Source: Pseudomonadota bacterium (GTDB lineage: Bacteria; Pseudomonadota; Alphaproteobacteria; Acetobacterales; Acetobacteraceae). Taken from it: a stretch of DNA of 10,709 nucleotides. The translations under genes and the position numbers were made by a program. The stretch's first letter is position 1. Each line of letters begins with the position of its first letter. This document shows positions 5,740-10,709 of this stretch, piece by piece. The notes beneath the pieces are model-generated. The model was not told where the DNA came from, did no database searches, and saw only the letters and a list, made by a program, of their open reading frames with translations. The stretch spans positions 1-10,709 of the forward strand of contig JAKBAQ010000082.1 of NCBI GenBank assembly GCA_021808985.1. Reading direction: 5' to 3'.

Positions 5740-7824
5740 AATACGATGTCCCATAAGCTTAGCCCGCTCTTTGATGCCAAGACGATCGCCATCGTAGGGG
5801 CGAGTCAGAACTATGAACGCACCGGCGGCATTCCGGTAAATACAGCCTTGCGCCTGGGCTTCGGCCAAGAGCGTCTGGCCCTCGTCAATCCGCGCTACGC
5901 TGAAATCGAGGGCTTCCCCTGCCATCCTGATATTGCCTCGCTTCCCTTCACGCCGGATCTTGCCGTGCTCGCCGTCCGCGCGAGCGAGACCATGCAGACC
6001 CTGCGCGCCGCGCATGAAAAAGGCATACCGGCCGCGGTTTTGTTCGCCTCCGGTTTTGCCGAGGAGCATACCGAGCAGGGCGAGGCGCTGCAGCGCGAGG
6101 TGGTTGAATTCGCGCGTGCGACAGGCATGGTCATATCAGGGCCAAATTGCCTTGGCCATGCCAATTTCCGCACGCCGCTTTTTGCTACCTTCCTGAAAGG
6201 TTTTGAAAAGCCGCAGCCGGCCGGGCCGGTCGGGGTTGTCGCGCAAAGCGGCAACATGGCCGCCATCTTCATGGCAATGGGCGCGCGCGCCGGGCTGGAC
6301 TATTCATGTTTCGCCAACACCGGCAATGAAGTCTGTGTTGAATTTTCCGAATATCTTGAATATCTCGCTGAAGATCCTGAAACAAAGGCCGTCCTCGGTT
6401 ACGTTGAACAGCTGCGTGACGGCCCGCGCTTTCTCGCCACCGCCACGCGCATGCGCGCCCAGGCCAAGCCGCTCTTCCTGCTTAAAGTGGGTGATTCCGA
6501 AAAAGCGGCCGAAGCGGCGGCCTCGCATACGGCGGCAATGGCGGGCAATGCCCTGGTCTATAAGGCGGCGCTTCGTCAGGTGGGCGCGGCGGTGGGCGGA
6601 GATCCGGGGCAGATCATCGATCTCGCGCGCCTCTGGCGCACGGGCCGCCGGCCAAGAGGGCGGCGCACTTGCATCGTCTCTGTCTCGGGCGCCGGATGCG
6701 CCATTCTCTCTGACCGTTTCGCCGAAGCGGGGCTGGAAATTCCCACGCTCCCCGAAGTGGTGCAGGAAAAACTCGCGGCGCTGCTGCCAAGTTATGGCAT
6801 GTGGACCAACCCGGTCGATCTGACCGGGCAGGTGACCAACGACCTTAGCTTTTTCACCGCCGCGCTGAATGCCTTGCTCGAAACCGATGCGCTCGACTGC
6901 GTCGTATTCTACATCATGGGCTATCTGCTTGATCTGGTCGCCCCGGCCCTCATCGCGGCGGCCGCCGGAACGGACAAGCTACTGGTGGCGATCGACCCGA
7001 CCGGCGCTGAACGCGTGTCCGAGCTGGAAGCGGCCGGTGTGGCCGTGCTGCCGGAAATCGGCCAGACCGCGCGCGCGCTCGGCGGATATCTTGATTGGTC
7101 AGCCCGCTCCCACAAGCCCGCCTGGCTGCCCGTGCCGCACGCCCCACTCTCTGATGTTCCTTACAACACATTGAACGAAGCCGACGCCAAAACATTCCTC
7201 AAAAACTACGGCCTCCCGGTGGTTGAGGAGCGTATCGCCACCACGGCCGATGAAGCCGCCGCCATGGCGGCCGAGCTTGGCTGCCCCGTGGCGGTCAAGA
7301 TATTGAGCGCCGATATCCTGCATAAAACCGAGGTCGGCGGCGTGCGGCTCGATGTGAAAACACCCGAGGCAGCACGCGCGGCTTTCCTGAGCGTCACGGA
7401 ATCCGCCCGCAAGGCCCGGCCCGAGGCCCGCATCGAAGGTGTAACGGTTCAGCAGCAGGTTAGCGAAGGTGTTGGCATGCTGCTGGGCGTCACGCGCGAT
7501 CCGGTGTTCGGCCCGGTGCTGACCGCTGGCCTCGGCGGGGTGCTTACGGAATTGTACCAGGATATTTCCCTGCGCCTGTTGCCCATCAATCGCGATATCG
7601 CCTGTGAAATGCTCTCCGAGCTGAAGGCTCACCCGCTGCTCACCGGCTTTCGTGGCGCCAAACCTGCCGATGAGGAGGCGCTGATCGATGTGATGCTGAA
7701 GCTCTCCGATATGGTGATGCAGGCGGGTTCCGCGCTGCGCGATGTTGAAATCAATCCGGTCCTCGTGCGCCCGAACGGGCAGGGGGCGGTTATTGTCGAT
7801 GCGCTGATCAGTGCGCAAACCTGA
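5737..7824 (+). CDS. Acyl-CoA synthetase, NDP-forming (fused alpha and beta domains, acetate--CoA ligase family)
   Basis: This 695-residue protein is a fusion of the two subunits of NDP-forming acyl-CoA synthetases, the usual length for the fused form. The CoA-binding Rossmann domain is N-terminal (IAIVGAS at 17-23, GPNCLG at 135-140). The succinyl-CoA-synthetase-like flavodoxin domains follow, with the phosphohistidine His264 in SHTAAMAG. The C-terminal ATP-grasp domain (about 475-695) shows VAVKILSADILHKTEVGG (518-535), FGPVLTAGLGG (591-601) and RDVEINPVLV (668-677). The enzyme makes acyl-CoA from acid, CoA and ATP or GTP, giving NDP and phosphate, or runs in reverse to conserve energy. It overlaps the E2 gene's control sequence and precedes the reductase gene by 18 bp, so it belongs to the same operon. 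The acid substrate is unknown. A protein-acetyltransferase (Pat) role is unlikely because no GNAT domain is present. Confidence 0.93.
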   Translation: MNTMSHKLSPLFDAKTIAIVGASQNYERTGGIPVNTALRLGFGQERLALVNPRYAEIEGFPCHPDIASLPFTPDLAVLAVRASETMQTLRAAHEKGIPAAVLFASGFAEEHTEQGEALQREVVEFARATGMVISGPNCLGHANFRTPLFATFLKGFEKPQPAGPVGVVAQSGNMAAIFMAMGARAGLDYSCFANTGNEVCVEFSEYLEYLAEDPETKAVLGYVEQLRDGPRFLATATRMRAQAKPLFLLKVGDSEKAAEAAASHTAAMAGNALVYKAALRQVGAAVGGDPGQIIDLARLWRTGRRPRGRRTCIVSVSGAGCAILSDRFAEAGLEIPTLPEVVQEKLAALLPSYGMWTNPVDLTGQVTNDLSFFTAALNALLETDALDCVVFYIMGYLLDLVAPALIAAAAGTDKLLVAIDPTGAERVSELEAAGVAVLPEIGQTARALGGYLDWSARSHKPAWLPVPHAPLSDVPYNTLNEADAKTFLKNYGLPVVEERIATTADEAAAMAAELGCPVAVKILSADILHKTEVGGVRLDVKTPEAARAAFLSVTESARKARPEARIEGVTVQQQVSEGVGMLLGVTRDPVFGPVLTAGLGGVLTELYQDISLRLLPINRDIACEMLSELKAHPLLTGFRGAKPADEEALIDVMLKLSDMVMQAGSALRDVEINPVLVRPNGQGAVIVDALISAQT

Positions 7825-7842
7825 CGACCAAGGGGAATTGTA

Positions 7843-8880
7843 ATGCCCGCGACCAATAAACAATGGACTCTGACCCGCCGCCCGGTTGGCGATGATGTCG
7901 ATGCGTGCCTGCGCTTTGAGGAAAAGCCGAAACCCGTGCCCGCGCCCGGGCAGATGCTGGTTCGCACCGGCTATCTCTCGCTGGATCCTGCCAACCGTCT
8001 ATGGATGAAGGACGAGCCGAGCTACATGCCGCCCGTGCCGCTTGGCGGGCCCATGTATGGCGGCATCATCGGCACGGTCGAGGCATCCGCGGCAGAGGGT
8101 TTTGCACCGGGTGATCTGGTCGCCGGGCTTGGTGGCTGGGCGGAATATCATCTTTTCACGCCCGGTGAGGTGGAACGCGTGACGCCGCAGGAAGGCGTGC
8201 CGCTCACCGCCTGGATGAGCGTGCTGGGCGCCACCGGCCTCACCGCTTATTTTGGCCTGCTGGATGTTGCCAAGCCCAAAGCCGGTGAAACGCTGGTGGT
8301 TTCAGCCGCGGCGGGCGCCGTGGGTTCGCTGGTCGGGCAGATCGGTAAGATCATGGGCTGCCGCGTTATCGGCATTGCCGGTGGTGCGGAAAAATGCCGG
8401 TACATAAAGACCCGTTTTGGATTTGATGAAGCCATTGACTATAAAAATGAAAATGTCGCAACGCGTCTGGCGGAGCTGGCCCCCCGCCGTGCTGATGGTG
8501 GCGGCGGCGTCGATATGTATTTCGAGAATGTCGGCGGTGAGATCGGCAATGCGGTCATCGCGAACATTGCCATGCGCGGGCGCGTCATGCTGTGCGGGTT
8601 GATTTCACAATATAACGCCAAGGAGCGGGCGTTGGGCGTGGATCTGACCAAGATCCTCATGTGCCGCGCCACGATCGAAGGCTTCCTGGTGCTTGATTAC
8701 TTTCCGCGCGCCGCGGAAGCCATCCCCGCTTTGTCAGGTTGGATCAGCTCAGGCCAGCTGGTTTATGACGTTGACGTGCGGGATGGGATTGAGAACACGC
8801 TGAGCGCCTTCCACAGCCTGTTCGCGCCCGGCGGCGGGCACACTGGCAAGCTGATGGTCAAAATCGACTCTGATATTTGA
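7843..8880 (+). CDS. NAD(P)H-dependent medium-chain oxidoreductase, CurA / prostaglandin-reductase-like
   Basis: The 345 residues match the zinc-free MDR enone/alkenal reductase branch (CurA, YncB, leukotriene B4 12-hydroxydehydrogenase). Seen are WTLTRRPVG at the start, LSLDPANRLWM (46-55), PLGGPMYGGIIGTV (66-79), the TGLTAYFGLLD segment (131-141), the nucleotide-binding loop VVSAAAGAVGSLVGQIGK (152-169), and DMYFENVGGEI (224-234), all hallmarks of this branch. Zinc-ligand motifs of alcohol dehydrogenases are absent. Family members reduce the C=C bond of alpha,beta-unsaturated ketones or aldehydes with NADPH. A good AAGGGGA site precedes ATG 7843. It is the last gene of the operon. In this context it may reduce an enone intermediate of the pathway; that is inference. 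Confidence 0.92.
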   Translation: MPATNKQWTLTRRPVGDDVDACLRFEEKPKPVPAPGQMLVRTGYLSLDPANRLWMKDEPSYMPPVPLGGPMYGGIIGTVEASAAEGFAPGDLVAGLGGWAEYHLFTPGEVERVTPQEGVPLTAWMSVLGATGLTAYFGLLDVAKPKAGETLVVSAAAGAVGSLVGQIGKIMGCRVIGIAGGAEKCRYIKTRFGFDEAIDYKNENVATRLAELAPRRADGGGGVDMYFENVGGEIGNAVIANIAMRGRVMLCGLISQYNAKERALGVDLTKILMCRATIEGFLVLDYFPRAAEAIPALSGWISSGQLVYDVDVRDGIENTLSAFHSLFAPGGGHTGKLMVKIDSDI

Positions 8881-8960
8881 TAGCTTGTACAGAAAAACTG
8901 CCAACTATTATACAAACAACTTGCAATATTATTTTTAGTTTGGCAGTATTTATACAATAA
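8881..8960. promoter_or_regulatory. AT-rich repeat-bearing control region upstream of the DUF1302 gene
   Basis: Just after the reductase stop the sequence turns AT-rich. It holds an inverted repeat, ACTGCCAA (8897-8904) and TTGGCAGT (8940-8947), 35 bp apart. Two direct copies of TATACAA lie at 8909-8915 and 8951-8957, exactly 42 bp apart (four helical turns), and the palindrome TGTACA lies at 8886-8891. The ATACAA core also occurs in the divergent region at 2237-2285, hinting at a shared regulator. No T-tract hairpin terminator separates this region from the reductase gene, and no sure -35/-10 pair was found. Confidence 0.45.
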
Positions 8961-9110
8961 CGAACGAATCCGTCTTCGTGACGGCCTGGCATTGGGGAAG
9001 CGGGGAACAGTATTGGCAATCCCGGTTTCTCTTGGCTTCCGCCCTTCCGGGGGCGGTGGAACAAAAACGTAAGACAAAGCAAAAACTCAAGGGAAGCGAG
9101 GAGTTCAAGA
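8961..9110 (+). promoter_or_regulatory. Probable 5' leader of the DUF1302 gene with two small hairpins
   Basis: About 150 bp lie between the repeat region and the ATG. Two perfect short stem-loops are visible: CCGTC-TTCGT-GACGG (8970-8984) and CCGCCC-TTCCGG-GGGCGG (9039-9056). Neither is followed by a T-run, so they are not typical terminators. CCCGG (9021-9025) could alternatively pair with CCGGG (9047-9051). GAGGAG at 9098-9103 sits 7 bases before ATG 9111 and is the ribosome binding site. A plus-strand ORF from 8978 to 9226 overlaps here but is judged spurious. Confidence 0.35.
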
Positions 9111-10709
9111 ATGATGACAAAACCATACAGCGGCAAAAATCTGCGGCCGATGCTGCTGGGCGGCACCGCCCTGCTGGGCGGGCTGCTGATGTCGGGCGCG
9201 CCGGCCCACGCGTTCAGCGTCTATAGCAATGCCAGCGGCACGGAAATCAGCCTCGACACAACGGCTGAATGGTCGGCCATGTATCGTGTCAACAGCCCGT
9301 CCGCCATTCTCACCAACAATGTTAACGGCAATGACGGCGACCTCAATTTCCGCCACGGCATCGTTGACAACACGTTCGACCTGTTGCCCGTGCTTGATAT
9401 CAAAGACGGCAATTACGGCGCCCATGTCAGCGGTGAGTTCTATCTCGATACCCCCTATCTTGGCACGACTCAGAACAACTCGCCCGCGACCTATAATCCC
9501 TACACAACGGTAAACAACCGGCACTTCACCAGCGCGACGCGCAACATCAACGGCCAGAACGCCGTCCTGCTCGACGCTTTCGTCTATGGCTCAACCTCCT
9601 TTGGCAGCAACGATCAGCAGACCCTCACCGTGAAGGTCGGCCGTCAAACGCTGCTTTGGGGCCAGAGCCTGTTCTTCGCCACCAACGGCATCTCCGCCGG
9701 CCAGGCGCCGATTGACGTCATCAAGGCCGAGAGCCTGCCCAACGCCCAGGCCCAGCAGATATTCCTGCCCGTTGGCCAGGCCGTCGTCACGTATCAGCCG
9801 AATATGACCTATACGATCCAGGGTTTCTATCAGTTCGAGTGGGAGCCCGATACGTTCCAGGGCGTCGGCGCCTATTTCTCGAGCGCTGACGTTCTCGACA
9901 AAGGCGGGCAACGCCTGATCGCGGGCACCAATGCGTATCTGTACCGCACCAAGGATATTCGTCCGCCGATCAATAACGGTGAATTCGGCCTTTCGCTCCA
10001 GGCGACCTACGGCAATTATGACGTCGGCCTCTATGCCGAGCGTTTCGACGCCAAGGCGCCCTCCCTGTATCTGACCGGCCCGCAGCCCGGCCAGCCCGGC
10101 AACTCCGTTGGCAGTTATTATCTGGTTTATCCGCGCGACATTCAGCTCTTCGGCGCGGCTCTGTCCACAACTGTCGGGCCCGTCAATGTCGCCGGTGAAA
10201 TTTCAGGCCGCCGCAACATGCCTCTGGTCAGCGGCGCGGCCTTCACCTCAACCCCCGTTGGCCCCGCCAATGCTGGCGCGCTTTATGCCAAGGGCAGCAC
10301 CATGGCTGCACAGGCTTCTTTCATCTATGTCTCTCCTGGCCTTCCCCTCGATCCAGGCGGCATGACGATCGACGGCGAAGTTGCCATGAATCACGTCCTC
10401 TCGGTTGACTCTGGCGCCGCCGAGCTGACACCGCACCGCAACGCCACCGGCGCGGCCTTCGACGTCGTCTTCACCCCGACCTATTATGAGGTTCTGCCCA
10501 ATCTCACGGTTTCCCTCCCGATCGGTTTCAAGTACAATTTCCTGGGCCGCTCGCAGATTGACGCAACCATGAATCACGGCACTGGGACGATCAATTTCGG
10601 CGTAACAGGAACCTACCGTTCGGTTTGGACCGCGGGCATAACCTACCAGGAATATCTGGGCCGGCCTGACCCGACGCTGAACCCGCTGGCTGACCGCGGC
10701 TATGTCGCC
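9111..10709 (+). CDS. DUF1302-family outer-membrane protein, 3'-truncated
   Basis: The frame is open from ATG 9111 to the window end (533 codons), so the C-terminus is missing; I estimate family members at roughly 550-650 residues. Residues 1-34 form a signal peptide: basic start, hydrophobic core (MLLGGTALLGGLLMSG) and an AHA cleavage site after Ala34. The mature part alternates short polar/aromatic strands typical of an outer-membrane beta-barrel. DUF1302 hallmarks include DNTFDLLPVLDIKDGNYG, VGRQTLLWGQSLFF, GQAPIDVIKAESLPNAQ, FLPVGQAV and YYQFEW-like (FYQFEWEPD). The family is known from Gram-negative bacteria, often beside catabolic genes for hydrophobic compounds; its exact role (uptake or envelope handling) is not established. 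A GAGGAG site supports the start, and the second in-frame ATG (9114) is also possible. It is separated from the operon by a 230-bp control region, so it probably has its own promoter. Confidence 0.88.
   Translation, partial: MMTKPYSGKNLRPMLLGGTALLGGLLMSGAPAHAFSVYSNASGTEISLDTTAEWSAMYRVNSPSAILTNNVNGNDGDLNFRHGIVDNTFDLLPVLDIKDGNYGAHVSGEFYLDTPYLGTTQNNSPATYNPYTTVNNRHFTSATRNINGQNAVLLDAFVYGSTSFGSNDQQTLTVKVGRQTLLWGQSLFFATNGISAGQAPIDVIKAESLPNAQAQQIFLPVGQAVVTYQPNMTYTIQGFYQFEWEPDTFQGVGAYFSSADVLDKGGQRLIAGTNAYLYRTKDIRPPINNGEFGLSLQATYGNYDVGLYAERFDAKAPSLYLTGPQPGQPGNSVGSYYLVYPRDIQLFGAALSTTVGPVNVAGEISGRRNMPLVSGAAFTSTPVGPANAGALYAKGSTMAAQASFIYVSPGLPLDPGGMTIDGEVAMNHVLSVDSGAAELTPHRNATGAAFDVVFTPTYYEVLPNLTVSLPIGFKYNFLGRSQIDATMNHGTGTINFGVTGTYRSVWTAGITYQEYLGRPDPTLNPLADRGYVA

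Noticed and set aside
5128..6069. Minus-strand ORF of 313 codons opposite the E2/acyl-CoA synthetase junction
   Set aside because: Shadow frame spanning two real plus-strand genes, with no domain signature.
7099..7863. Minus-strand ORF of 254 codons opposite the ATP-grasp domain
   Set aside because: Shadow frame; the plus strand encodes conserved ATP-grasp motifs throughout.
8893..8951. Inverted repeat ACTGCCAA/TTGGCAGT as a transcription terminator for the operon
   Set aside because: The loop is 35 nt, the stem is short and there is no T-tract on the 3' side; an operator or chance repeat is more likely.
8978..9226. Plus-strand ORF of 82 codons between the reductase and DUF1302 genes
   Set aside because: Overlaps the DUF1302 start and signal peptide in another frame, has no clear ribosome site and a charged, motif-free translation.
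9105..9524. Minus-strand ORF of 139 codons opposite the DUF1302 gene
   Set aside because: Opposite a gene with clear signal peptide and family motifs; repetitive Val/Ile/Glu translation typical of a shadow frame.

Overview
The window is a GC-rich catabolic gene block from a Gram-negative bacterium. A signal peptide followed by an outer-membrane beta-barrel protein of the DUF1302 type, together with the Rieske oxygenase and the E1/E2 genes, points to a Proteobacterium. Alphaproteobacteria is my guess from overall style only, and the taxon cannot be fixed from this sequence. I see no rRNA, tRNA, CRISPR array, insertion sequence, integrase or phage gene.

Layout. Positions 1-1014 hold the 3' part of a Rieske non-heme iron oxygenase large subunit. 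After a 154-bp AT-rich gap comes a GntR/FCD-type regulator (1169-1864). It runs tail-to-tail into a small Rieske [2Fe-2S] ferredoxin on the minus strand (1870-2214). A very AT-rich divergent control region (about 2215-2408) carries a palindrome and a 22-bp-spaced direct repeat. It separates the ferredoxin from a tight five-gene plus-strand operon with gaps of only 8-18 bp. The operon encodes E1-alpha (2409-3377), E1-beta (3389-4402) and E2 (4415-5728) of an acetoin-dehydrogenase-like 2-oxo acid dehydrogenase complex, then a fused NDP-forming acyl-CoA synthetase (5737-7824) and a CurA-like NAD(P)H-dependent medium-chain reductase (7843-8880). A second AT-rich, repeat-bearing control region (8881-9110) precedes a DUF1302-family outer-membrane protein (9111 to beyond 10709, truncated by the window).

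How the genes may work together (inference). A hydrophobic substrate would enter through, or be handled by, the DUF1302 barrel. It would be oxygenated by the Rieske oxygenase, with the ferredoxin as a possible electron donor. Enone intermediates could be reduced by the MDR enzyme. A 2-oxo acid, acyloin or diketone intermediate could be cleaved by the thiamine-diphosphate/lipoamide complex to an acyl-CoA, and a free acid product could be activated by the ATP- or GTP-dependent synthetase. The GntR protein is the likely local regulator. No dihydrolipoamide dehydrogenase (E3) and no ferredoxin reductase is encoded here, so both must come from elsewhere. The substrate is not identifiable from the sequence, and the combination of genes is the most interesting aspect of the window.
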